Positions 50,177 through 60,873 of a stretch of 64,000 nucleotides of DNA are shown piece after piece. The DNA comes from Prosapia bicincta (lineage: Eukaryota > Arthropoda > Insecta > Hemiptera > Cercopidae). The notes under the pieces are model-generated. The model did not search any database. It had not been told where the DNA came from and saw nothing but the letters and a program-made list of their open reading frames with translations. The first letter of the stretch is position 1. The number at the start of each line of letters is the position of its first letter. Where the stretch lies: the NCBI GenBank assembly GCA_036971475.1, contig JBAIZL010000002.1, positions 234,307,143 through 234,371,142 on the forward strand, given 5' to 3'. The translations under genes and the position numbers were made by a program.

Positions 50177-52200
50177 CTAGTTTACACTCGTACTGCCCAA
50201 TAACTTTATTTTCATACTCTGGTAAGCTACTGCCAGAATCTCTGGTAAGCTAAGCCTTTTGAATAACCGGATTATACAGAGACTAGAGAATTTTAACCTA
50301 CTTTCCAACTATTAATTTGAATTTCGCCATCCTTCTACTCACAAGCAGAATTTATGAATAGTTCAAAAAATGAATCAACAGTTGGAGTAATACCTGATAT
50401 TGAATCTGCTTTGAACAAAACCCCATGTTCAAAGATTTTTCTGCAATGTATAAAGCTGGGAATTGAAGGAAATACTTATCAAACTTCCTGGTCAATCGCC
50501 AATCAATGACAGGGGTAAACGGTCACCTTCCCTCCAAAGCCAGAGAAGAGAATGGCATTGTTCAGGGATCCATAATTATCACAAATCTCTTCAACATGAT
50601 TATTTACGGTATAGCAAATGCCAACAGATGGTAACGCAGTTACGGAAAAGGCCCTGGGAAAAATCTGCAGATGGAGTGAAAAAAGGTAATAGGAACTTTC
50701 ATTGCCAAAGTCTGAATGCATGTTCTTCACTGGATGTAATAAGTATGCCAACTTTATATCTGCCCTCACAGGTAACTGCCAACTTAAATGGTAATCCGCT
50801 AAAAATAAACACTCAACCTATGGTTATAGGTGTTGTTTTGGACCTAAAACTACAATGGAAAGAGCAGATCAAACATACAGAGGGATGCAGAGTGAGGCTC
50901 AGAGTAAAGAGAGTCTTGCCAGTCGACAGTGAGGAGTAGATACATTGATTCTGAAGTTATTCTATAATGAATTAGTGCAATCGAAAACTACCTACTCTGC
51001 AGAAGTCTGGGGCTCTACGCTAAATTGCACATAATTCAATCAGCAGCATTAAGAATAGGTTTGGGATGACCTAAAACAGCCCCTGTTATGGCAATGAAGA
51101 TTGAGTTGGAGGTACCACCACTGGAACTACATCAAAATGTTTTAAAGTGAATCAAGTATTTTAAATACTTCCCCTTGCCAGACGAGCATCCACTGAAATC
51201 TCTGCCAGCAACACATATAAGGTAGTCATATATGAAGACCAGCTCTCTCTTGGATCATGAAATAGTCACAGCACAGCCGGAACCCACTCCAGCCATATTC
51301 CATGATCCTTGTTGGGAACATATCAAACTAAAGGCTGCCTTAGCATGGCCAGGCAATATTACAAAATCCAACCATGAATTGGAGTTGAGGAGTGCCACAA
51401 TGGTGCTGATTCTGTTAAAATACCTTAAGTACAGCTTTATTTACACCGAGGGCTCACTCCGCTTGAAGAATAGCAAATCAAGATCAAGCTACTTTAACTA
51501 GTATATGGGAGAAACATTTTATGTGCCACGGATGCTGAACTATTAGCAATAAATGCTGCTTTGGTGAGCTCTCTTCACCTTGACGAGGAAAGCATCTGAG
51601 TCCTGACAGGCTCTAAATTTTCACTGGAGGCTGTAATAAAATCTACCCCAGGAGACTACTATTTCAGAAATAGTGAACTGAAGAACATCTTGATCAAATT
51701 AATAAAGAAGAATATTCCTCTCCAATGGATACCAGGTCACTCTAGTGTAGTGGGATATAAGAAGAGAGATACAACAGCTAAATTTTCATCCACCATGAAT
51801 CCTTTTAGAGTTCTCAAAATTTTGCATCCTAAATGCCGACAAAAAACTTGAAAAGTAGGTTGAACGCTGGAGATTGTAACATACTGGAAGATTATTATTT
51901 AACGTTTAGAAGGATTCTACAAGTCCATCATTTTACTACCCTGTCTCAAGATATACAGCTGTGTTCGCGGCACATCGGCCACATCGTTATACAGGCTTAC
52001 TTCCAATTCTTCAACCTCAGCGATAGCACAATATGTCAGAAATGGCAGACTGAGGTAGAAACCATACATCATATATTGCTACTGTACACAACGCTTGAAC
52101 AACACAGAGAAAAGCTGAAATTAAGACACAGAGGGAATTGGGAATACATAAGATCGTAACAATCAAGGATTACTGGGCAATGGCAGCAGCTGTTTATTTC
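50177..52200 (+). pseudogene. LINE ORF2, reverse transcriptase end, RNase H and C-terminal Cys-His region (3' half)
   Basis: Continues the LINE interrupted at 48984. At 50785-50900 the RT C-terminal segment reads NLNGNPLKINTQPMVIGVVL, then DLKLQWKEQIKHTEG. RNase H follows: FIYTEGS at about 51440, AELLAINAAL at about 51540, LTGSKFSLEAVIKSTPG at about 51605 and PLQWIPGHSSVVGY at about 51722. The last box is close to the WIPGHSGVxGN consensus. A C-terminal Cys/His segment (ICQKWQTEVETIHHILLLY, about 52035) ends the ORF at 52159. RNase H would remove RNA from the RNA:DNA hybrid during insertion. Many stops and frame changes separate the blocks, so it is inactive. The following 250 bp is probably AT-rich 3' untranslated sequence. 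Confidence 0.87.
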
Positions 52201-52568
52201 AGACATCAGGCTGTAGGGATCTCTTGATGTTGCATGCCCAAACCAAGAAGTAGGTTATTTTCTTTGATTAACATCTATTTAAAATGTTGTTTAACAAGTA
52301 TTTTTCCTTGTTATAATTGTTATAAAAATGTCTCATATAAAATAAAGATTATAAAATTAAAATTTATGTTTAAGTAAAAATAAAATTATATGTAAATAGA
52401 ATTATGTATACATAAAGAATGTAAAACTTTTGTAATAACATAAGGAATAAACATGTACTGGTTCACCAAATGGGTTTTCTATTTGCTGATTCCAAAGAAA
52501 TCAATGACTTATCTAATGTTCGTATAGACACACAATAAACCGCCACAGATGTTTACTTATAACTATTA
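52201..52568. other. Probable LINE 3' untranslated sequence and flank
   Basis: No frame. AT-rich with AAATAAAGAT-like words near 52340. Ends with TTATAACTATTA (52557-52568), the left target copy of the next R1 insertion. Confidence 0.4.
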
Positions 52569-52751
52569 CTAAACACTTTTAAATATTTATAAACTTGGCT
52601 ATAGTAGGACTTACTTTGTTTGTTGAGGACGGCCGTTTCGGGAGATGGGTCCTCAACAAAAATAAGTAAGTGCTACTATAGGCAAGTTTATAAACATTTA
52701 AAAGTGTTTAGTGATAACTAGTAGCTCACGTGAAGATGGAATCAACAAATA
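52569..52751 (+). repeat. Solo R1 foldback with 12-bp target duplication
   Basis: Arms CTAAACACTTTTAAATATTT and ACATTTAAAAGTGTTTAGTG, with GTTGAGGACGGCCGTTTCGG in the left arm. The usual tail (ACTAGTAGCTCACGTGAAGA) lies on the right. TTATAACTATTA occurs at 52557-52568 and 52752-52763. The centre is deleted (GGGAGATGGGTCCTC), so no GAAA-side core remains. It is about 183 bp and noncoding. Confidence 0.88.
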
Positions 52752-53258
52752 TTATAACTATTAATTTTGTGATAAAAGTAATATAGACTATAACATTGCA
52801 TGTAAAACCATGTTTTATATGATATTTTAAAAATTCTCTTGTAAACCTAGAGAAAATGTTACATATCAATTGTCTTTACCATGAATCTCATTGTACACAA
52901 ATCAGTATTATCATCATAAGTTTATATTTTCTCAATAATGAAGAATAATAAGAAGAATTAGTCTTTGTTGTGAAAAAAATTATTTAGTAAATGAGGAACC
53001 TTGTTGTGTTTGACTGAAATTTGAATTAGAGGTCTAATTTTAAAAACTATTGTGGTTAATGGTACGTGTTGTTATTTATGATCATTAAATTTAGATTAAG
53101 ATTTGTAGAATTGCACTGCACCCCAAATCTAGTAGCTAAGAATTCAATCACAGCTATTAATAAATTGTAAGAAATTTTACATACTTAGAGATATTAGACA
53201 AAAAAAAAATAGTTACTTAGGCATACTTGGGATTGTTAGGAATGTTTGGAAATAAAAA

Positions 53259-53471
53259 CCTTATTAATCACTTAAACAATAGTTTATGACTATCCGAACT
53301 TTAAATTTAGTAAATTTGTTAAAACTTACTGAGACAGAACGTTTTTGATCGCTATGTGCCGATCTTCATTTGTGTCTTCAGAACAAAACGTTCTGTCTCA
53401 GTAAGTTTTAACAAATTTACTAAATTTAAAGTTAGCATAGTCATAAACTATTGTTTAAGTGATTAGTAAGA
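53259..53471 (-). repeat. R2 foldback, left-arm copy with broken ribozyme core
   Basis: Arms ATAGTTTATGACTATCCGAA and TAAATTTGTTAAAACTTACT flank ACTGAGACAGAACG hairpins. On the minus strand the first core box reads CAAATGA where the right-arm copy has CTGATGA, and the second box is AAAA where it has GAAA. Both invariant boxes are mutated. Confidence 0.8.
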
Positions 53472-53653
53472 TTCACTGAATATAATGAACTACAAAATTC
53501 AAGGATAAAAATCTTACATATGAAAAATTAAGAATAACTTTAAACCTAAAAAAATAACATTTAAAAATAACAAATAATTACTTAAAATGATAAGGATATT
53601 CATACATCATACAACTTTCATTTTAAAATCTTAAATTTCCTTAATTGTTAAAA

Positions 53654-54071
53654 TCCTTAAAACATTGATGAAGGTAAATCACAAACCGCTATATTTGCAG
53701 GTAGCTCTATCTATCTATGTGTATTTTACTCCCACCACTACTGCATGATTCACCATTGGTAAATGAGCAAGTAAGTTAGCCGACACACCAATGGTAGTTG
53801 CTGTGGTTATGTGCAACCTAGTTTTGTGTATTGGCATTATTGTCAGCAAACAGTGTGGTAACACAGCACAGCAACACCTGTTGGAAAAAGTTAAGTGTGA
53901 CCTTATCCAGAGCTTTGTTGCACACTGCTTTCTGGCTGCCACCATCTACTGCTCTGACCAGACGCTGCATGAGTGTTGCACTCCCACTTCACTGTCTGCC
54001 TACCAACCCCTTACCCCATTTTTCCACTAGTGTCCCCATTCCTCTCCCAATTCCTTTATCTCTTGGGATAG
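53654..54071. other. Palindrome spacer, less AT-rich than the arms
   Basis: 53750-54040 is distinctly less AT-rich than its surroundings. It holds a 79-codon forward frame (53791-54030) with several cysteines and histidines (MVVAVVMCNLVLCIGIIVSK near the start, YCSDQTLHECCTPTS later). I do not recognise a domain and no splice or start evidence exists. It could be a captured fragment of host DNA or chance. Confidence 0.45.
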
Positions 54072-54320
54072 TTTAACAATTAAGGAAATTTAAGATTTTA
54101 AAATGAAAGTTGTATGATGTACGAATATCCTTATCATTTTAAGTAATTATTTGTTATTATTAAGTGTTATTTTTTAAGTTTAAAGTTATTCCTAATTTTA
54201 CATATGTAAGATTTTTATCCTTGAACTTTGTAGTTCATTACATTCGGCGAATCTTATTAATCACTTAAACGATAGTTTATGACTATCCTAACTTTAAATT
54301 TAGTAAATTTGTTAAAACTT

Positions 54321-54394
54321 ACTGAGACAGAACGTTTTGTTCTGAAGACACTGATGAAGATCGGCACATAGCGATCGAAAACGTTCTGTCTCAG
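54321..54394 (+). ncRNA. Candidate hammerhead self-cleaving RNA (R2 family, best copy)
   Basis: In order: ACTGAGACAGAACG (stem III 5' strand), a TTTT run including the presumed cleavage site between 54337 and 54338, a four-pair stem I (TGTT/GACA, loop CTGAA), CTGATGA (54351-54357), one extra A, stem II GATCG/CGATC, GAAA (54377-54380), then ACGTTCTGTCTCAGT closing stem III with 14 or more pairs. Both invariant boxes are intact. This is the type III topology (ends in stem III). The extra base after A9 is the one irregularity. A related copy lies at a Penelope 3' end (56.8 kb). Hammerheads in Penelope-like elements are an established observation. Confidence 0.7.
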
Positions 54395-54768
54395 TAAGTT
54401 TTAACAAATTTACTAAATTTAAAGTTCGGATAGTCATAAACTATTGTTTAAGTGATTAATAAGATTTTTATTTCCATACATTCCTAACAAACCCAAGTAT
54501 GCCTAAGTAACTCTATTTTTTTGTCTAATATCTCTAAGTATGTAAAATTTCTTACAATTTATCAATAGCTGTGACTGAATTCTTAGCTACTAGATTTGGG
54601 TTGCAGTGCAATTTTACAAATCTTAATCTCAATTTAATGATCATAAATAACAACACGTATCGTTAACCACAATAGTTTTTAATAATTAGACCTCTAATTC
54701 AAATTTCAGTCAAACACAACAAGGTTCCTCATTTATTACTTAATTTTTTTCACAACAAAGAATAGTAA

Positions 54769-55937
54769 ACAATCCACATTAAATAACATAACAAAAACAG
54801 ATGATCTAGTCTATCTCTAAATTACTAAATTAATACTTTGTATGATATTATATATTACATTACAATAAATTAAATGTAAGTTGACTTAGGAGGGATGTAT
54901 TTTGATACAACACTATATTAACCTCTTTCTATTTTCAAACCTTTGATTAGACCAAAGTAGGTTATTGACTTTGGGACGTATAGTGTCTATTAAAGATAGC
55001 AGCTTTAAACCCTATATTTTTTTCACTGACCATTTCTCAAAACAGTACTTTTAGCTTAGTCTTAACACCACAAGGGCCTGGTCCTTATGATGACACATCT
55101 TAAGAATTTATCATAGGGTTACCAATTCAAATATGCAAAGATATTGATAATATGCAAAGATGAAAATTGATGTTAGTAAAATTTTTTTCTAATATTTATT
55201 CAATAATTGAATTATACAAATTTGGGGGTCTATTGGGTTTCAAACTGTAATTTATTCAAAAGACATTTATTTCTGAAAGATGTATATAAATTGTACTGCA
55301 TTAAACCGTTGCCGAAGCTATCACACAATATCATAAATAGTACTCTAAGGTTAAATATATTAATGTAAACAAAACAATGAAGAAATAAACTGGAAATAAG
55401 AAAAAAACATGATGACATTTTTCTCTGTTGACCTCAGTAGTAATTAACTTAAAACATTTTTGTTTATATATATTCTTTTTTTATTTTGGTATAAAATAAT
55501 TATTAATTAATATAATCAGTGAAATGAAAATGATATACAATCAAGTTTAAAATGAACTTTATTTACGATACTAACACTGCTTTACAAAAGAGCACAATAA
55601 AAATTGAAGTCATTATTAATAAAAAATTATTCATGTGTAAGTTAATGAGTTATTTTTTTATATCTATTTTAGATTTGATTATGTGGTTCATATAAACAAC
55701 TAGTTCTAGTTTATTTAAAGGGGGGTTTCACTGAGTAGGCCTATATATATATTTTTAGAGTTAAATAATATCTGGAAGTTTGAATTAGATTCATTTTAAA
55801 AAATACTTGTTTGTAATTTTTTTTGATTAGGTTTTTGGTTTCTTGGTAATTGTTAATTATTATGTACATATTCTTCTAATTTTTTGATATAGGACTATTT
55901 AGTTATACTTTAAAAATAATATGTAATATTAGTAATA
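54769..55937. other. Unrecognised AT-rich sequence
   Basis: No gene, tandem repeat or terminal repeats were identified. A 62-codon minus-strand frame at 55230-55418 is hydrophobic, AT-driven and unconvincing. Confidence 0.55.
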
Positions 55938-56281
55938 TAGTAAAACCCTTCTCATCGGAAATAATGAGGGGTGGAACCATTTCTGATAAGGCAACATTGG
56001 AATAAGCAAAGGTAAGTACTATAAGCTATATTTCTTCAAATAAAACACATAAACCTGTTTTACTGTAAATTTTAAAGTTATATTTTCTAACAAAACAACA
56101 ACAATCTCCCCTTCCACGCAGGATGTTAACCCTGTTGATGTTTGAATTACGGGACATGCCGATTTGGCTTACGGGTCATCGAATGCACCTAATGCCCACC
56201 CGGTGCTTCTGCCATAAAGAAATTTTCAAAACTCCGCCGAACGTTATTGTTAAGCAAGTTCAGGTAAGAAGCGTTTTACTG
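55938..56281. mobile_element. Small pogo-like element (MITE or deletion derivative), 344 bp
   Basis: Terminal repeats: TAGTAAAACCCTTCT at the left and, as the reverse complement of the right end, CAGTAAAACGCTTCT (13 of 15 match). Each end is bordered by TA (55936-55937 and 56282-56283), the duplication made by pogo/Tc1-type elements. The interior is less AT-rich and contains an open stretch 56123-56314 (MLTLLMFELRDMPIWLTGHR) bounded by splice-like AG and GTAAG signals, but no transposase domain is recognisable. Superfamily is inferred only from ends and target. Confidence 0.55.
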
Positions 56282-56693
56282 TATTATGTTATTGACATTA
56301 TTATTCTACACTAAAAACAGAATCTTATCAGCGAATATACAAAAACCTGCTTATAGCAGCATTTACTTTTATATAGGCTAAACTTCATGTTTTCTTTTGT
56401 CTGTTTTCATATTTATACTGACGTTTCAAATTGTTGCATCAAAAAATATTTCCATCCCTAAGAATTGATTTTAAACTGGTCCTCTACTTGTATTGAGGCT
56501 ACAAGTAAACATCTGAAACTTTCATAAAATTATAAAAAAGAATTTAACTAAATTTTTATTTATTTTAGTGGAAATCAAATCATATTAACATTTTCAATAG
56601 AAGTGAAAAATTGTTTATCTGGCAAGTATAAAAAATTCCACTTTAATAAGAATTAGTTTTATTAGGAGTAGATAAATTCTCTTTGATTTTTTA
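56282..56693. other. Unrecognised AT-rich sequence
   Basis: Nothing supported between the pogo-like element and the Penelope 3' end. Confidence 0.55.
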
Positions 56694-56778
56694 CTCTTGA
56701 ATTTTGTAGTCCATTAAGTTTGGTGAAACTTTTACACTTTACATTAGTTTATGACTATTAAAACTTTAAATTTTGTAA

Positions 56779-56841
56779 ATTCGTAAAAGCATACTGAGAC
56801 AGAACATTTTCGATCGCTATGTGGCGATCTTCATCAGTGCC
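56779..56841 (-). ncRNA. Candidate hammerhead core at the Penelope 3' end
   Basis: The minus strand reads CTGATGA (56836-56830), an extra A, GATCG-CCACATAG-CGATC stem II, GAAA (56810-56807), then ATGTTCTGTCTCAG. Both invariant boxes are intact. The 5' strand of stem III is missing here (the upstream sequence is AAGCAGAAGGCA), so folding would need a partner copy upstream, as in tandem terminal repeats. Probably inactive alone. Confidence 0.55.
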
Positions 56842-56947
56842 TTCTGCTTGGAGTTGTTAGATTAAGCGGTGGTGGTTGTAAAGACAGGTTTTCGATAGTA
56901 TTAAAGAGTATGTTTGATTTTTATTGGGTTTGTTCATTTAATAAGTT

Positions 56948-57063
56948 TGTACTTTGTTTTTTATGTGTTTGTAGATGTCATATTGTTCTAGCGTGTTGAT
57001 ATGTGGTCCTTTTTTGTTGATGTGTAAGATTTCAAGGTTATGGTAAATGTCTGTGTATGGGGC
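56948..57063 (-). pseudogene. Penelope-like GIY-YIG C-terminal fragment
   Basis: Minus-strand reading gives PYTDIYHNLEILHINKKG, then PHINTLEQYDIYKHIKN and a stop after VQTY. LEILHxxxKGPxxNTLEQxxIYKH is the well-known C-terminal signature of Penelope endonuclease domains. Only about 38 codons remain; upstream sequence at 57064 switches to an unrelated repeat, so the copy is severely 5'-truncated. Confidence 0.82.
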
Positions 57064-57215
57064 TGGTTCAAATGAACAACGTTCCAACTAAACAACATTG
57101 AAAAACGAGCTTACGCGAGGTATACCTAACCAACACACACGAGTTTCAAACGAACAACATTTACATCAGGTCCAACTAATCAACAGCCTCAACGTGCAAC
57201 ACACGGATTTGTATC
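57064..57215. repeat. Repeat shared with the foldback core at 17.5 kb
   Basis: Words such as GTTCCAACTAAACAACATTG, CTTACGC, CCAACACACACGAG and TTCAAACGAACAACATT parallel 17480-17720, and more weakly 14755-14830. It is noncoding, composed of degenerate ACAAC-rich subunits, and abuts the truncated Penelope fragment. Confidence 0.7.
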
Positions 57216-58866
57216 GATTTGCCACTCTGCAGGCGCTCACAGTTCGATTTTAAATGTGTTACATGTTCTATTTACGATTACAGTAATCCTTCAAAGCAAT
57301 AAAATGTATCTTTTTCAATCCTTTATTTATATCGTAACTACAACAGACTGGTTTGAAAGGTTTTTTACATAATGTTCTAGATTTGAGAATGTACTGACCA
57401 TTAAATAACAAACGAAGAAAGTTCTCGTTGTTTTTTCACTCAATTCTACTATTACTTATACTTGTTAAATATAAATATTGTCAATAACTATATATTAACT
57501 AGAATATAACGTATAATTACTTAAATAGACCTAATATTAGAGGAGAAGTTATAGAAATGTCTTTTCTAATTATATAAAAGATAATTACGTAATTAAATTT
57601 TAATATTGCCCTTTGTTAGGCATTAATTCAAGTAAACATGTTTATTTCACTAATTTCCCTTAATACCTATATTTGTAAAACATAATTATTGTCAATAACT
57701 AATTATCAATTTAAAAACAATATATAATTACTTATACAGACCTAATATTAGAAAAGTTATAGAAATTTATTTTTCAATAATATAAAAGTTAATTTACAAA
57801 TTAAATTTTAATATTGTTCTTTGTTAGGCATTTATTTAAGTAGAAATTTAAAAACCCTAATTTCTATATACTAAAATGTATCTTTTGCTCAATCCCTTAC
57901 TTCTTTAGTAACTGGTAATGCAACTGGTTTAAAAGGTTTTTTACAAATTATTTTAGATTTAACAACGTACTAACAATAAGATACAAGCGAAAATGTCCTC
58001 TTTGATTTTATAGAATCACAAACTATTAGTAAATAAGTAATCTCAGTTTCTACCAAGACATAATACAATATTATTGTAACTAGTGACACTTTTACTGAAA
58101 CAAAATACAAGGTAGAAGCTGTGTGAGTGGCTCAAATAACTTAATTAACAAAAAAATCTCGTGTGCTAATTTAGTAAGGAAAAAACACAATTTTCTATAA
58201 ACTAAAATGTATCTTTTCTTCAATCCTTTACCTCTTTAGTAGCTGGTAATGCAACTGGTTTTAAAATTTGTTTACAAATTTGTTTACATTTTATAACGTA
58301 GGCTACTAACAATAAAATAACAAGCGAAATGAGTCCTGTTTGATTTTATAAAATCACAAACTAATTTCAAACTAGTAATCTCAGTTTCTACCAAGACCAT
58401 AATATAATATTATTGTAAATAGTGACACTCTTACTCGAACAAAATTCAAGGTTGAAGCTGTGTGAGTGGCTAAAATAACTTAATTAACAAGAAAATCTCA
58501 TGTGCTTATTTTGTATGCAAAAGTCATTTGAAAAAAAACAAATTTTATAACACTAATGTCAGGACTTATGATTAGAAAAAGAAATACAATTCTCTTACAG
58601 AATAAAGAGCCACTTGTTTAAACAATATGCTATATTTGTCTTTGCATTAATTTGTTTCCAACTCAAAATAAAATCTTAAGAGTACCTAAACATATGATTC
58701 TAATGCTACACCCGTCCTAAAAACATTGAGACGTCGTTATTTAAATTCTAGATGTAACCGTTACTAACCACATGCCGTATCTGTAAATCCATAAGAATAT
58801 GAAAAAAATGGTAAATACTCTAGTCATCAATCCCAACATTTTAATTTTTAGATCCTATATCTTTTA
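57216..58866. repeat. Diverged duplications, AT-rich
   Basis: AAAATGTATCTTTT followed by AATCC and ACTGGTTT recurs at about 57300, 57880 and 58205 with a conserved order of words (GGTTTTTTACA, AACAATAA). A ~190-bp unit (ATTGTCAATAACTA, AGACCTAATATTAGA, TTTGTTAGGCATT) occurs at about 57475 and 57685. No gene supported. Confidence 0.7.
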
Positions 58867-60310
58867 ACTGTAGATAAAAGTGTAAACGAAATGGCCTAAC
58901 CTCTTCGCAAATTTACTTCATAATCTTTTTAACAGCGATAGCCCATTTTAAAATGTACTTAACACTTCTCATGTCAAGACCTTTACAAATATATTTTTTT
59001 CTGGTTTAGGTTAGGCTAAACAGAACAAATTTTGTTCAAATAGCACCAAGGTTATAGTCATGCTTAATGGGTAAACATAAGTTTACCTCATCTGCTTTAT
59101 CCTCAATAATGGTCCACCTTAATAATATCCAATTATACTGGTAGCAAAACTCCCAATCATTGGTAAAGAAATTGATCCGGTAATCTCTATATTTCAATAT
59201 TCAATACCAATAGCTACTACCTTATTTTAGACACACTTAAGGAACAATACACTAGGGTCATTATTTCTGAAAATTTTGTAAAAATAATATCTACATATTT
59301 GTTTCAACCCTTTGTAATTTTCAAGGTAAAAACATGCGCTGCAAGGAAACGTATAACACTCTATTCAATGTACTTCACAATTTAAAAAAAACACTTAACA
59401 AGATATGACATTGTTTAGGTTAGGTTTGATAGGTTGGACCTTGACAGTTCTACCGAAAAATGCCACCGCCCTGGCCTTTATACTTTACTGCTACTCGCTA
59501 TTTACCTTTCTTGGACACAATAAATAATTGAATAATACTGCCGTAATATCCTATCACCAGCTTATTTTTTTTACCGTTTACCTGGGATATAGATATAAGA
59601 GTAAACAAAATGGTCAAACCTCTTCACAAATTTACTTAATAATTTTTTTAACGGCGATTGCCCATTTTAAAATGTACTTATTAAGCATCATGGATACACT
59701 TCTCATGTCGTCAAGACCTTTACAAATATATTTTATCTTGTTTAGGTTAGGCTAAACAGTACAAATTTTGTTCAAATCACACCAAGGTTATAGACATGCT
59801 TAACAGGTAAACATAAGTTTACCTCTCATCTGCTTTATCCTCATTAATGGCCCCCCTTGAAAATATGCAATTATAATGGTAGCGAAACTCCCAATCATTG
59901 GTAAAAAAATTAATCCTGTAATCTCCATATTTCAATATCCAATACCTTATTTGGACACCCTTAAGGAACAATACCCCATGGTCTTACTTTTGAAAATTTT
60001 GTAAAAATAATCTCTACATATTTGTTTCAACCCTTTCTAATTTTCAAAGTAAAAACATATGCGCTGGAAGGAAACGTATAACACTATTCAATGTACTTCA
60101 CAATTTAAAAAAAAAAAACACTCAACAAGATAAGACATTGTTGAGGTTAGGTTTGATATGTTGGACCTTGACAGTTCTACCGAAAAATGCCACCGCCCTG
60201 ACCTGTATACTTTACTGCTACTCGCTATTTACCTTTCTTGGACACAATAAACAGTTGTATAATACTGCCTACCTTCTAACAACCTGACACCAGTTTAATT
60301 TTTACCATTT
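58867..60310. repeat. ~720-bp tandem duplication, two copies
   Basis: GTAAACGAAATGGCC at 58882 pairs with GTAAACAAAATGGTC at 59601. Collinear words follow to CTTTCTTGGACACAATAAA at 59506 and 60233. Offsets are 719-727 bp. Both copies contain GTTTAGGTTAGGCTAAAC and ATGACATTG-like words. A third partial start (TTTACCTGGGATA) is near 60308. Noncoding; the 75-codon frame at 59528-59755 spans the junction and is not credible. Confidence 0.88.
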
Positions 60311-60873
60311 ACCTGGGATACAAATAAATTTTATACAACCTCAATAGCCATCTTTGGAATAAATTTGGGTCACCTTATTAAAATTCAATGTCAGAGTTCC
60401 CACTACACAAACACCACCTCCCATAATAAATTATCACAACTTTTATGGATAGATATTATAATAATTTAAATGATCTTGAAGTGCATTTTTCCCAAACTTG
60501 GATATTGGATCTATACACGTTGGATGGATTGCCTAAATTAACATCATTTTGTAAAACAAACACATTAATTTTCAACACTTTATAACCCAAATCAGTTAAA
60601 ATGCACATTGGACGTAACCTTAGATAAAACTATAAAATTGTTTATCGCAAGACCATATATGCAAGAATTTTTTCAACAGGGAAATTTATTTTTCTATTAA
60701 ATTGAAGTTAGGTGAAAAAATTAATTGCAGAGTGATGTTGCGCAATGGCTAAATCTATGCCTTCAGTTTTTGTTTTTATGTATTTTATACTTACACCGAA
60801 CATAATGGACTACAAAATTTAATAATTTATTTGATTTTGTGGTAAAAAGGTATTTTCTACACTTTAAAACAAT
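60311..60873. other. Unrecognised sequence flanking the truncated BEL element
   Basis: No gene. A short trace of the R2 terminal repeat (AATGGACTACAAAATTTAAT) is at about 60803. The BEL coding homology stops at about 60874 with no long terminal repeat recognised here. Confidence 0.5.

Larger units (their letters stand above)
52957..54768. repeat. 1.8-kb palindrome with 697-bp arms and nested foldbacks
   Basis: The left arm 52957-53653 is the reverse complement of the right arm 54072-54768 at roughly 93-96 percent by eye. The spacer is 418 bp. Each arm itself contains a smaller palindrome (53259-53471 and 54250-54466) whose centre is a hammerhead-like hairpin of family R2. Outer landmarks are CTTTGTTGTGAAAAAAATTA (left) and TAATTTTTTTCACAACAAAG (right). 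No coding frame in the arms. Confidence 0.9.
56694..57063 (-). mobile_element. 3' end of a second Penelope-like element (R2-bearing)
   Basis: On the minus strand the order is: end of a GIY-YIG reading frame (57062-56948), about 110 bp of 3' noncoding sequence, a hammerhead-like hairpin (56841-56779), then one arm of the R2 foldback (AAAGTTTTAATAGTCATAAA) out to about 56694. The same terminal words (CTTGAATTTTGTAGTCCATT at 56696) occur at 54221 beside the 54-kb palindrome. A trace also lies at about 60798-60822. This copy shows R2 to be the terminal unit of a Penelope element. Confidence 0.82.

Noticed and set aside
53831..54076. Overlapping second frame in the palindrome spacer
   Set aside because: Shadow of the less AT-rich segment; neither frame has a recognisable domain.
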